Assembly (NCBI GenBank): GCA_900553555.1
Contig: USEG01000009.1
Coordinates: 1-15,249, forward strand
Reading direction: 5' to 3'
Source: an uncultured Clostridia bacterium
Lineage (GTDB): Bacteria > Bacillota > Clostridia > Christensenellales > Pumilibacteraceae
Length of the DNA stretch: 15,249 nucleotides
Position 1 is the first letter of the stretch, and each line of letters begins with the position of its first letter. Positions 1-6,874 of this stretch are shown piece after piece. Under the pieces are notes generated by a model. That model was not told where the DNA came from. It searched no databases and worked only from the letters and a program-made list of their open reading frames with translations. The position numbers and the translations under genes are program-made.

Positions 1-24
1 CGCTGCCGGTCGGCTCGCTGCCGG
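1..24. repeat. Short direct repeat, period 15 bases, in the rseP insertion
   Basis: CGCTGCCGG occurs at 1-9 and again at 16-24 of the plus strand, a spacing of exactly five codons in the rseP frame (peptide SGSEPTGS). It may be the edge of a tandem repeat array continuing beyond the window, but only two partial copies are visible and chance cannot be excluded. Confidence 0.35.
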
Positions 25-355
25 ATGCGTCCGTTTTTTCCTGCCGGTCGTCAAAAACGTCCAGTTTACCGTTGTCCGTAGTATTTTCGGTCGTCGGGGC
101 AGAAGAATTGTTTTTTCCCTCGCCGGTCGTTATTTCGTCTTCACCGCTGAATGCACAAAAGCCGCCCAACGGCAGCAGTCTTATCGAAAAAACTTCTTGC
201 GTCTTTTTGTTTTTTCTACTAAACAGTTTCGGACCGAATCCTATCGAAAACTCGTTTATTTTAAATTTTAACAGTTTTCCTACTATATAGTGCCCGAATT
301 CATGAATGGTCACCATCAACAGCAAAATTACAATGGCAAGAATTATATACATCAT
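1..355 (-). CDS. rseP: Site-2 intramembrane metalloprotease RseP/RasP, N-terminal part (partial)
   Basis: Only the first 118 codons are inside the window. The peptide begins MMYIILAIVILLLMVTIHEF, a membrane segment ending in the zinc-binding HEFGH motif (residues 18-22), followed by FSIGFGPKLF (36-45) and FSIRLLPLGGFCAFSGED (56-73), all typical of M50B intramembrane proteases that cleave anti-sigma factors and leftover signal peptides. After residue 73 the sequence turns into a hydrophilic Thr/Asn/Ser/Asp-rich stretch that is still running at the window edge, where most homologues soon reach the RxFxxKPxWQR segment. GAGG precedes two adjacent ATGs at 355 and 352 by five and eight bases; either may be used. 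It is the fifth gene of the frr operon, 13 bases after dxr, its usual position. Confidence 0.93.
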   Translation of the reverse strand, partial: MMYIILAIVILLLMVTIHEFGHYIVGKLLKFKINEFSIGFGPKLFSRKNKKTQEVFSIRLLPLGGFCAFSGEDEITTGEGKNNSSAPTTENTTDNGKLDVFDDRQEKTDASGSEPTGS

Positions 356-368
356 GAATACCTCATTT

Positions 369-1511
369 TCAACTAATTATTTCTTTGTAATCTTTCATTA
401 CATAATCATATGTCCGGCAATGCGTTTTAAGGATATCGTCACAAGTATTTAAATTATAAAATTTCGCATTTTCCATAACCGATTGAACGATTTTCTGTAT
501 ATCCGTAAAGGCTATTTTTCTATCCAAAAACAGTTGAACGGCGGCTTCGTTGGCAGCGTTCAACGTGCATGGCGCGTTTTTTCCTTCGATAAGGCTTAAC
601 TTTGCCAATTTCGGCAGAATAAATATATCTTCCCGAGGGGGCAAAAAAGTCAGACTCTTGTCAAAATCAAACTCATAATTATTTGCGTGCAATCTTTCCG
701 GATAGGATAAGGCAATCAAAATCGGCAATTCCATCGTGGTTTTCGACATTTGTGCCAAAATACTGCCGTCTACAAACTGCACCATAGAATGGATGACCGA
801 CTGCGGGTGGATGATATAATCTATGTTCTCTATATCAAACAAATAGCGCGCCTCTATTATTTCCAGCCCTTTATTCATCATTGTGGCGCTGTCGACGGAA
901 ATTTTCCTGCCCATATTCCAATTGGGATGAACTACGGCCTGTTCGGGCGTCACACTCTCAAGCCGGGAAAGGGACTGCGCCGAATAAAACGGACCGCCGC
1001 TTGCCGTGAGAATAAGTTTTTCGACGCTTTCCTTTTTTTTGCCTTCCAAACATTGCCATACGGCGGAATGTTCGCTGTCGACAGGCAAAATGCGTACTCC
1101 TTTTTCATTCGCAAGGCGCATAATATATTCGCCGCCCGCCACCAGCACTTCTTTACTTGCAAGAGCCACGTCTTTCCCGTGACATATTGCCGATACTACG
1201 CCGTCAAAGGCGCTCATGCCGGTGACTGCACACACGACGATATCGCATTCATCGATTGCAGCCAGGGCAGACAGCATATTTTTATCCGTTATTACGCTAC
1301 CATCATAGTTTAGATGTAAATCGCCGATTTTATTTTCGTTGCCCAAACCGACATAAGCGGGTCGAAACTCGTTTGCCTGTGAAGAAAGCAGCTCTGCATT
1401 GCCATAGGCGGCAATAGCCGAAACGATAAACTTATCGGCGTTATTGCGAATTACATTAAGCGTTTGCCTGCCTATCGACCCCGTACTTCCCAACAATGCG
1501 ATTTTTTTCAT
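369..1511 (-). CDS. dxr: 1-deoxy-D-xylulose 5-phosphate reductoisomerase
   Basis: DXR converts DXP to 2-C-methyl-D-erythritol 4-phosphate with NADPH, the committed step of the MEP isoprenoid pathway and the fosmidomycin target. The 380-residue product starts with the NADPH motif LLGSTGSIGRQTL (6-18). It has the metal-binding DSEH (Asp145, Glu147), the substrate loop TASGGPF (169-175), and HPNWNMGRKISVDSATMMNK (195-214) continuing to metal ligand Glu217. One small oddity is ALASKEVLV (116-124), where most family members, as I recall, have ANKE; the lysine is kept. The gene begins one base after cdsA and ends 13 bases before rseP. Length is normal. Confidence 0.98.
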   Translation of the reverse strand: MKKIALLGSTGSIGRQTLNVIRNNADKFIVSAIAAYGNAELLSSQANEFRPAYVGLGNENKIGDLHLNYDGSVITDKNMLSALAAIDECDIVVCAVTGMSAFDGVVSAICHGKDVALASKEVLVAGGEYIMRLANEKGVRILPVDSEHSAVWQCLEGKKKESVEKLILTASGGPFYSAQSLSRLESVTPEQAVVHPNWNMGRKISVDSATMMNKGLEIIEARYLFDIENIDYIIHPQSVIHSMVQFVDGSILAQMSKTTMELPILIALSYPERLHANNYEFDFDKSLTFLPPREDIFILPKLAKLSLIEGKNAPCTLNAANEAAVQLFLDRKIAFTDIQKIVQSVMENAKFYNLNTCDDILKTHCRTYDYVMKDYKEIIS

Positions 1512-1512
1512 G

Positions 1513-2382
1513 TTAAATTATCAATCCCCTGACAAACAAATAGGTAAAAATAAAAACAGCCGACACAATGAGCCCGTCAATGCGATCCATAAAGCCGCCG
1601 TGGCCTGCAAGTAACGTCCCGAAATCTTTTATGCCGCAGACGCGCTTTATATAAGACGACGTCAGGTCGCCCATTTCACAGAATACCGCTGTTCCCAATC
1701 CCAATGCTATCCAATTGACGGCATCTATCCAGATGACGTCGGACAACGGTAAAACTCCTATTACGGAATATCTTCCCAAAATCAACAGAATGACGCCGGC
1801 AATGATACCGCCCAATACACCGCCTATTGCTCCGGAAACGGTTTTTTTGGGACTGATCTCCGGACAAAACTTAGGCCCTTTTAACGCCGATCCGACAAAA
1901 TATGCCATCACATCCGCAAGAGACGACCCGATAAACACCAAAATCACAGCGCCGGAAGACAGCCCGCCCGGAAGATATGCCAGACTTAACGTTACAAATA
2001 AGAAAATGGTGGGATAAAACAAAACAAACGCGGTTGCTCCACCGCCGCTTACGGCATATTTTTTTGAAAACATGGTAAAGTTAAGTACAATCACGGCAAG
2101 CAATATCGTAAGCAGTACAACCGAAATCAACGCCATAATCAATCCGGCGTAATACATGACGATTTTATATGCAATATATTGCAATGCCACGCAAACAACA
2201 AATAAAGGCTTTACTGTTTTCGAACATTTTGCCTCAAGACATTGGCACACTTCAAAGCCGGCGGCGTACATTAAAAATAGGATAAAAACGTCAAAAACTA
2301 TCGGGTTCCACAGAATCGCACCCAAAACCGCGCCTATATACACTATTGCGATGAAAATACCGGTAATTACTCTCTGTTTCAT
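1513..2382 (-). CDS. cdsA: Phosphatidate cytidylyltransferase (CDP-diglyceride synthase)
   Basis: CdsA is an integral membrane enzyme making CDP-diacylglycerol from phosphatidic acid and CTP, the entry to phospholipid synthesis. The 289-residue product is hydrophobic throughout, with about eight membrane segments. It carries SPKKTVSG (177-184) and the full family signature at residues 243-269: SYIKRVCGIKDFGTLLAGHG followed by GFMDRID, including the acidic residues thought to bind metal. The ATG at 2382 lies three bases after the uppS stop, with only a weak GGGAAG-like site in the uppS end, so coupled translation is likely. dxr follows after one base. Gene order uppS-cdsA-dxr is standard. Confidence 0.97.
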   Translation of the reverse strand: MKQRVITGIFIAIVYIGAVLGAILWNPIVFDVFILFLMYAAGFEVCQCLEAKCSKTVKPLFVVCVALQYIAYKIVMYYAGLIMALISVVLLTILLAVIVLNFTMFSKKYAVSGGGATAFVLFYPTIFLFVTLSLAYLPGGLSSGAVILVFIGSSLADVMAYFVGSALKGPKFCPEISPKKTVSGAIGGVLGGIIAGVILLILGRYSVIGVLPLSDVIWIDAVNWIALGLGTAVFCEMGDLTSSYIKRVCGIKDFGTLLAGHGGFMDRIDGLIVSAVFIFTYLFVRGLII

Positions 2383-2385
2383 TTG

Positions 2386-3078
2386 TCACTTCCCAAATTT
2401 TCTTATTCGCGACGAATAATCTTTAAGCGCTTTAAAAAGCTCGCGTTTGTCAAAATCCGGCCACATTTTTTTGCAAAAATACAGCTCCGAATATGCCGCC
2501 TGATAAAGCAGAAAATTGCTTAGCCGCTGTTCGCCGCTTGTGCGTACAATAAAATCGGGGTCGGGAATTCCCGCCGTGTACAACAACGATGCAAACGATT
2601 CGGCATCCACTTTTTCTCCATTTTCCACCGCTGCATTAACAGCTCTTATTATTTCACTGCGCGCACCGTAATTCATCGCTACATTCAGAGTTCCGGTGAT
2701 AACTTCCGGAATAAACGCCGTCAAACGCGTAATATCTTGCTGCAAATCTTCCGGAAATGCCGAAATATCCCCGAAAACATTGATTTTAATTCCTTTTTCG
2801 GAGAGCTTTGTAAAATACTTGTTAAAATAATTACGAAATAAATCTAAAAGCGAATCTACTTCTTCTTTGTCGCGCTTCCAATTTTCAGTCGAAAAAGCAT
2901 AAACAGTAATATACGGAATTTTCAGCGCAAAAACTTCGTTTACTATCTTTTCGAGCGTCTTTACGCCTTCCGCATGACCTATTTTTCGACTAAGTCCTCT
3001 ATATTTTGCCCATCTTCCGTTGCCGTCCATAATAAAAGCGATATGACGGGGAAGATTTAAAAACTTATCAGACCTCAA
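2386..3078 (-). CDS. uppS: Undecaprenyl diphosphate synthase (cis-prenyltransferase)
   Basis: UppS adds isopentenyl units to farnesyl diphosphate to make the C55 carrier used for peptidoglycan and other wall polymers; the isoprenoid units come from the MEP pathway, to which dxr in this operon belongs. The 230-residue protein has HIAFIMDGNGRWAKYRG (12-28) with catalytic Asp18, the AFSTENWKR segment, the MNYGAR segment, and the C-terminal RTSGEQRLSNFLLYQAAYSE motif. The start codon is TTG at 3078, inside the end of frr; there is no in-frame ATG before the catalytic motif, and AAGGAAG lies about nine bases upstream. It is somewhat shorter than many homologues but has all key motifs. cdsA follows after three bases. 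Confidence 0.96.
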   Translation of the reverse strand: MRSDKFLNLPRHIAFIMDGNGRWAKYRGLSRKIGHAEGVKTLEKIVNEVFALKIPYITVYAFSTENWKRDKEEVDSLLDLFRNYFNKYFTKLSEKGIKINVFGDISAFPEDLQQDITRLTAFIPEVITGTLNVAMNYGARSEIIRAVNAAVENGEKVDAESFASLLYTAGIPDPDFIVRTSGEQRLSNFLLYQAAYSELYFCKKMWPDFDKRELFKALKDYSSRIRKFGK

Positions 3079-3643
3079 AAACTTCGGCTTCCTTATTTTT
3101 GATTATGGTGTCGATGTCGGCAATATTTTTATCCAATATTTTCTGTACATCCTTGCCGAAAGTCTCGACATCGTCCTCGGTGATGATATTATTTTTCTTA
3201 AATTCCTTAATTTTGTCCAGAATATCTCTGCGTGCATTGCGTAAAGTCACTTTGTATTCTTCACCTATCTTGTGGACTTGCTTTGACAGCTCTTTCCTGC
3301 GCTCTTCCGTAAGCTGCGGAAATACAAGACGAATGACTTTCCCGTCGTCGGTAGGCGTAATGCCTATATCCGATGCGTTTATGGCCTTAACCACTTCTTT
3401 TATCATGCTCGTATCCCACAAGGATATTTGCAACAATCTGGCTTCCGGCACGGTAATATTCGCCATCTGATTTAACGGCGTCATAGTTCCGTAATAGTCG
3501 ACATAAATTTTGTTAAGCAGCTGCGGATTTGCTCTGCCGGCACGTATTGCGCTTAAATCGATTCTAAGATGTTCTATACTTTCCGCCAGACTCATCTCGT
3601 ATTCGTCAAAAGCATCCTGAACCTGTGGATTACTAAAGGTCAT
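3068..3643 (-). CDS. frr: Ribosome recycling factor
   Basis: RRF, with EF-G, splits the post-termination ribosome. The 191-residue protein carries the expected RAGRANPQLLNKIYVDYYG stretch (34-52), the PLNQMANI turn, and a C-terminal half beginning RLVFPQLTEERRKELSKQV that returns to the three-helix bundle. The length is close to the usual 185. AAGGAG sits nine bases before the ATG, and a dedicated promoter lies upstream. Its last codons overlap the uppS start by 11 bases, so the two genes are likely translationally coupled. Confidence 0.98.
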   Translation of the reverse strand: MTFSNPQVQDAFDEYEMSLAESIEHLRIDLSAIRAGRANPQLLNKIYVDYYGTMTPLNQMANITVPEARLLQISLWDTSMIKEVVKAINASDIGITPTDDGKVIRLVFPQLTEERRKELSKQVHKIGEEYKVTLRNARRDILDKIKEFKKNNIITEDDVETFGKDVQKILDKNIADIDTIIKNKEAEVFEV

Positions 3644-3673
3644 ATTTATTTTCTCCTTATTCGTTTTTTTAAT

Positions 3674-3702
3674 ATTATATCATCTAATAAAAATTTTTAC
3701 AA
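3674..3702 (-). promoter_or_regulatory. Promoter for the frr-uppS-cdsA-dxr-rseP operon
   Basis: On the minus strand TTGTAA (3697-3702), a 17-base spacer and a perfect TATAAT (3674-3679) preceded by TGA (extended -10) are present. The -35 box directly abuts the pyrH stop codon at 3703-3705. The expected start near 3667 gives a short leader with AAGGAG before frr. No terminator separates pyrH from frr, so this promoter probably adds to read-through. Confidence 0.8.
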
Positions 3703-4398
3703 CTATTTTATAATTGTTCCTATTTTTTCACCCGTAGCCGCTTTGATAAGTCCGTTTTCGCTTTCTAAGCCAAAGGCGATGATAGGCATATTGTTTTCAC
3801 GGCACAACGTTACCGACGTCAGATCCATGACTTGCAGGTCTTTGTTGATGATATCCATGTATGTCAAACTGTCGTACTTTTTTGCTTTGGGATTTGTACG
3901 AGGGTCGCTGTCGTAAACGCCGTCTATGTTTTTAGCCATAAGCAATACGTCTGCGCCGATTTCGGTTGCGCGCAAAGCAGCACCCGTATCCGTCGAAAAA
4001 TATGGATTACCGGTGCCGCAAGCAAAAATAACTATTCTGCCGCACTCAAAATGCCTTAACGCCTTTCTCAAAATAAAAGGCTCGGCCACTTGCGGAACGC
4101 TTATCGCCGTCTGAACGCGAACAGGTACGCCTTTGCTTTCTATCGCGTCCTGAAGCGCAAGCGAATTCATGATAGTCGCCAGCATTCCCATATGGTCGGC
4201 GGTAACTCTATCCATATTCTGCCCCTGCCTTCCGCGCCAAAAATTTCCGCCGCCCACAACTATGGCGATTTCCACTCCCATCGAATGTAATTGCACTATC
4301 TGCGAAACGATATTTTCGACTGTATCGGCATTGATGCCCGTCCCTTTTTCGCCTGCAAGCGCCTCACCGCTTATTTTTAGCAACACTCTTTTATACAT
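3703..4398 (-). CDS. pyrH: UMP kinase
   Basis: PyrH phosphorylates UMP to UDP with ATP, feeding all pyrimidine nucleotide synthesis; bacterial PyrH belongs to the amino acid kinase fold and is hexameric. The 231-residue product has the N-terminal KISGEALAG (8-16), the glycine loop [10 protein letters not shown] (47-56), [15 protein letters not shown] (70-84), [18 protein letters not shown] (127-144) and a [14 protein letters not shown] nucleotide-binding segment (154-167). GGAGG lies five bases before the ATG. It is 71 bases from tsf, with a terminator hairpin between, and is followed by the frr promoter right at its stop codon. I found no clear promoter for pyrH itself; expression is likely by read-through from rpsB-tsf. 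Confidence 0.98.
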   Translation of the reverse strand: MYKRVLLKISGEALAGEKGTGINADTVENIVSQIVQLHSMGVEIAIVVGGGNFWRGRQGQNMDRVTADHMGMLATIMNSLALQDAIESKGVPVRVQTAISVPQVAEPFILRKALRHFECGRIVIFACGTGNPYFSTDTGAALRATEIGADVLLMAKNIDGVYDSDPRTNPKAKKYDSLTYMDIINKDLQVMDLTSVTLCRENNMPIIAFGLESENGLIKAATGEKIGTIIK

Positions 4399-4429
4399 AA
4401 ATTCCTCCGGATTTTTATGAAAACACTAT

Positions 4430-4463
4430 AAAAACGGGAACACTTAAAAATAAAGCGTTCCCG
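4430..4463 (-). terminator. Terminator or attenuator between tsf and pyrH
   Basis: On the minus strand CGGGAACGC (4455-4463) pairs with GTGTTCCCG (4435-4443), nine base pairs with one G-U, around an 11-base loop, then five T (4430-4434). It begins six bases after the tsf stop codon. Because no convincing promoter lies between it and pyrH, it may be a partial terminator that lets some transcripts through. Confidence 0.85.
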
Positions 4464-4469
4464 AAAAAA

Positions 4470-5408
4470 TTATCTGTTGGTAATTTTTGCTATTTCTTCG
4501 GCAAAATTCTCGTTTTTCTTTTCAAGGCCTTCGCCCATTACAAACTTTTCAAACTTAACAATCTGCGCCGTGGTACCGAACTTTGCGGCGACATTATCAA
4601 GGTACTGTTTTACTGTAAACGATGTGTCTTTGACAAAATCCTGATCTATAAGGCAAACTTCTTTGTAATAATTTTTGACCTTATTACTAATGATTTTCTC
4701 GACAATGGCCTCGGGCTTACCGGCATTCTTGGGATCGTTCTGCACCTGCATCGTGAGAATTTCACGTTCGTGCGCCACTTCTTCCTCAGGCACTTCGTTT
4801 TCATAAGCATATTTGGCGGAGCACCATGCGGTATGCAAAGCTATGTCATGGCATGCCTCCACAAAATCCTGCTCGTTATTAAGGTCTTTACCCGTCTTGA
4901 TTGCAAGCAAAACGCCGATTTTGCCGCCCATGTGAATGTACGACTCAACGCGTCCTTCTTCTTCCACCAAAACAAATCTGCGTACCGTAATTTTTTCGCC
5001 CGTTTTGGAAACAGCTGCGTTGACAAGGTCCTGAATGGTAAGACCCGCATCGCCCGTATACGGCTGCGCCAGCAGCTGTTCGAGATTCTGGGGCTTGGCT
5101 TCGACAATATGTTTTGCTACGTTGTTGCACAGTTCGATAAACACATCGCTTTTGCCCACGAAATCGGATTCGCAGTTAATTTCCACCATGGCGCCGGTTT
5201 TTCCGTCGGGCGTCGTATAAGCCATTACAGCGCCTTCGGACGCAATACGAGAGGCTTTTTTCGCGGCGACGCTGACGCCTTGCTCTCTCAAATATTCGGC
5301 AGCCTTTTCCATATCTCCGTCGGTTGCGACAAGAGCTTTTTTACAATCCATCATGCCGGCACCGGTCTGTTCTCTCAATGCGGCAACATCTTTAGCTGTA
5401 AATGCCAT
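4470..5408 (-). CDS. tsf: Translation elongation factor Ts
   Basis: EF-Ts releases GDP from EF-Tu so it can be recharged with GTP. The 312-residue protein has the N-terminal UBA-like domain (residues 1-55, with ALREQTGAGMMDCKKAL) and the core signature INCESDFVGK (77-86), where Asp82-Phe83 correspond to the residues that disturb the EF-Tu magnesium site; the usual Thr before them is Ser. The dimerisation/core repeat and a helical C-terminus follow. GGAGG lies seven bases before the ATG. The gene is 17 bases after rpsB. A terminator hairpin starts immediately after the stop codon, so rpsB-tsf is probably a unit of its own with limited read-through to pyrH. Confidence 0.98.
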   Translation of the reverse strand: MAFTAKDVAALREQTGAGMMDCKKALVATDGDMEKAAEYLREQGVSVAAKKASRIASEGAVMAYTTPDGKTGAMVEINCESDFVGKSDVFIELCNNVAKHIVEAKPQNLEQLLAQPYTGDAGLTIQDLVNAAVSKTGEKITVRRFVLVEEEGRVESYIHMGGKIGVLLAIKTGKDLNNEQDFVEACHDIALHTAWCSAKYAYENEVPEEEVAHEREILTMQVQNDPKNAGKPEAIVEKIISNKVKNYYKEVCLIDQDFVKDTSFTVKQYLDNVAAKFGTTAQIVKFEKFVMGEGLEKKNENFAEEIAKITNR

Positions 5409-5425
5409 AAATAAACCTCCAAAAA

Positions 5426-6247
5426 TTATTCCGCCTTTGCTTCGGCAGCTTCCGGCTCGACAGTTTCGACGGTTTCCGTCGGCTGTGTTTCCTCTGCGGC
5501 AGATTCAGTCGTTTCGTTGTGCATCTGCTCTTCCATCTGACGGCGAAGAGCCAAACCTTCTTCCCCTTCCTTTGCCTCGATTACGGCGTCTGCCATAGCC
5601 GATGCAATAAGCTTTATCGAACGAATTGCGTCGTCGTTGCCGGGTATAACATAATCTACCTCGTCGGGGTCGCAGTTTGTATCCACGATACCTACGATGG
5701 GGATGTGCAGCTTTCTTGCTTCCGCCACAGCCAGATGTTCTTTGTTCGGATCAACGACGAACAAAGCTCCGGGCAGTCCGCGCATCGTTTTGATGCCGCC
5801 CAGATTTTCTTCGAGTTTGTCGCGCTCCGCCAGCAACTGCAAAACTTCTTTTTTTGGCAGAACGTTAAATTCGTTCATTTTTTCCATCTGATTGAGCTTA
5901 TTGAGTCTTTCTATACGCGTGCGAATGGTTGCGTAATTGGTCAAAGTGCCACCCAGCCATCTTGAATTGATATAATACATACCGCATTTTTCGGCTTCCT
6001 GCTTTATTGCTTCCTGAGCCTGCTTTTTCGTTCCGACAAACAAAATGGGCTTGCCTGATTCGGCAACAGACTTAATAAAAGCGTAAGCTTCATCGATAAG
6101 TCCTACAGTCTTTTCAAGGTTAATGATATAAATATCATTGCGCGAAGTATAGATATACTTCTTCATCTTGGGGTTCCACTTTCTTGTCGGATGCCCGAAA
6201 TGCACACCCGCTTCCAAAAGCTGCTTCATAGAAATTACATTTGCCAT
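5426..6247 (-). CDS. rpsB: 30S ribosomal protein S2
   Basis: S2 is an essential small-subunit protein. The 273-residue product shows the family N-terminus [20 protein letters not shown] (residues 7-26), [12 protein letters not shown] (36-47), the [10 protein letters not shown] motif (95-104) and [11 protein letters not shown] (201-211). Residues from about 229 on form an acidic, Glu/Thr/Ala-rich tail, longer than in many S2 proteins and probably disordered. I place the start at the ATG at 6247, with AGGAGG six bases upstream; an in-frame ATG 20 codons earlier (6307) lacks a ribosome binding site, and its extra codons contain the leader and Shine-Dalgarno sequences. tsf follows after 17 bases, the standard rpsB-tsf pair. 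It has its own promoter and a structured leader. Confidence 0.98.
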   Translation of the reverse strand: MANVISMKQLLEAGVHFGHPTRKWNPKMKKYIYTSRNDIYIINLEKTVGLIDEAYAFIKSVAESGKPILFVGTKKQAQEAIKQEAEKCGMYYINSRWLGGTLTNYATIRTRIERLNKLNQMEKMNEFNVLPKKEVLQLLAERDKLEENLGGIKTMRGLPGALFVVDPNKEHLAVAEARKLHIPIVGIVDTNCDPDEVDYVIPGNDDAIRSIKLIASAMADAVIEAKEGEEGLALRRQMEEQMHNETTESAAEETQPTETVETVEPEAAEAKAE

Positions 6248-6360
6248 AATTAGCCTCCTGTTATCCTCCCTGTCATCAACTTTGTCCGCCACAGTCACGC
6301 CGTGCATTAAAATTTGCGTGCCGCACAGAGAACAAATCCGAACAGGTGTGTATTAAACCA
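6248..6360 (-). promoter_or_regulatory. rpsB leader, possible ribosomal protein S2 autoregulatory RNA
   Basis: The predicted leader is about 113 bases. On the minus strand three nested pairings can be drawn: CCTGTT (6341-6346) with GACAGG (6269-6274), TTTGTTC (6330-6336) with GGACAAA (6281-6287), and CACGC (6316-6320) with GCGTG (6296-6300). The same CCTGTT also pairs perfectly with AACAGG (6257-6262), which overlaps the AGGAGG ribosome binding site (6254-6259). Two similar motifs, ACAGGGAGG and ACAGGAGG, therefore compete for one partner. This is the layout expected of a translational switch, but it is hand-drawn and unproven. Confidence 0.45.
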
Positions 6361-6366
6361 TTTGGT

Positions 6367-6395
6367 ATTATATCACAATAAAAAAAATAATGCAA
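6367..6395 (-). promoter_or_regulatory. Promoter for rpsB-tsf
   Basis: On the minus strand a perfect TATAAT (6367-6372) is preceded by TGA, an extended -10. TTGCAT (6390-6395) lies 17 bases upstream as a weak -35. The -35 is inside the 3' arm of the preceding terminator. Transcription should start near 6360. Confidence 0.75.
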
Positions 6396-6436
6396 TTACT
6401 TTCAGGCACATTTTTAAGTAAAAGCATTATTTTTTT
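6381..6436 (-). terminator. Long AT-rich terminator hairpin after the DUF1292 gene
   Basis: A perfect 13-bp inverted repeat (6381-6393 and 6424-6436) is continued, after a small TT/TT internal loop, by a TTACTT/AAGTAA helix. On the minus strand the 3' arm ends in a run of eight T after GCATTA, giving the U-tract. The stem is weak in GC, but its length and position, 21 bases after the stop, support a terminator. The 5' strand begins with seven A, so it may work in both directions. Confidence 0.75.
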
Positions 6437-6456
6437 GCGAATAACCGATAAAATTT

Positions 6457-6834
6457 TTAGTTTTCTTTATTGCAATGACAACCATGCTCTTCGTCGTCGC
6501 AGTCGCCTTCGCATTCGTCGCAATCACAGCATCCGAAATTTTCCTCGTAAACCTTCATAAATTTATCGAAGATTGTATTTGCCAACTCTTCGCTGTCCAC
6601 CGGTTCGAGATCCAACGGCTTGTCCTGTTCGTCGTAATTGAGAATTTTATAGATATAAATTCCGCCCTCGTCTTCATTTTCGTCTTCATCGTAATTTTCA
6701 AGCAGACTGTAAAATTCTCCGTCGTGCTCTACGCACGCGACTTGCAGCAGTTTGACTTCTTTTCCCTCGTCGTCGGTAAATTCGAGGACTTCTTCTTCCT
6801 CAAAAATTTCCACTTGTTCTTTTTCGTCTTTCAT
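6457..6834 (-). CDS. DUF1292 (UPF0473) protein with cysteine-rich tail
   Basis: The first 95 residues of this very acidic 125-residue protein match the DUF1292/UPF0473 family in pattern (VLEFTDDEGKEVKLLQVACV, GEFYSLL, EGGIYIYKIL, EELANTIFDKF) and in its place after ruvX, as for Bacillus yrzB. No biochemical function is established that I know of. The unusual part is the tail after residue 100: seven cysteines (102, 103, 105, 108, 112, 119, 121) and two histidines (118, 120) among Asp and Glu residues, which looks like a metal-binding segment. AAGGAG sits six bases before the ATG. It should be co-transcribed with ruvX and ends 21 bases before a long terminator hairpin. The family call is fairly safe; a metal-related role is inference. 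Confidence 0.88.
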   Translation of the reverse strand: MKDEKEQVEIFEEEEVLEFTDDEGKEVKLLQVACVEHDGEFYSLLENYDEDENEDEGGIYIYKILNYDEQDKPLDLEPVDSEELANTIFDKFMKVYEENFGCCDCDECEGDCDDEEHGCHCNKEN

Positions 6835-6874
6835 TTTATACTCCTTATGCCGAACATCGGCGTTTAATACATTT

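Noticed and set aside
4399..4434. TATAGT just after the tsf terminator as a pyrH -10 box
   Set aside because: No acceptable -35 lies 16-18 bases upstream and the hexamer overlaps the terminator U-tract; too weak to call.
6248..6307. N-terminal extension of S2 by 20 residues from an upstream ATG
   Set aside because: There is no ribosome binding site before that ATG, the extra residues are not part of S2, and the segment encodes the leader and the Shine-Dalgarno region of the normal start.
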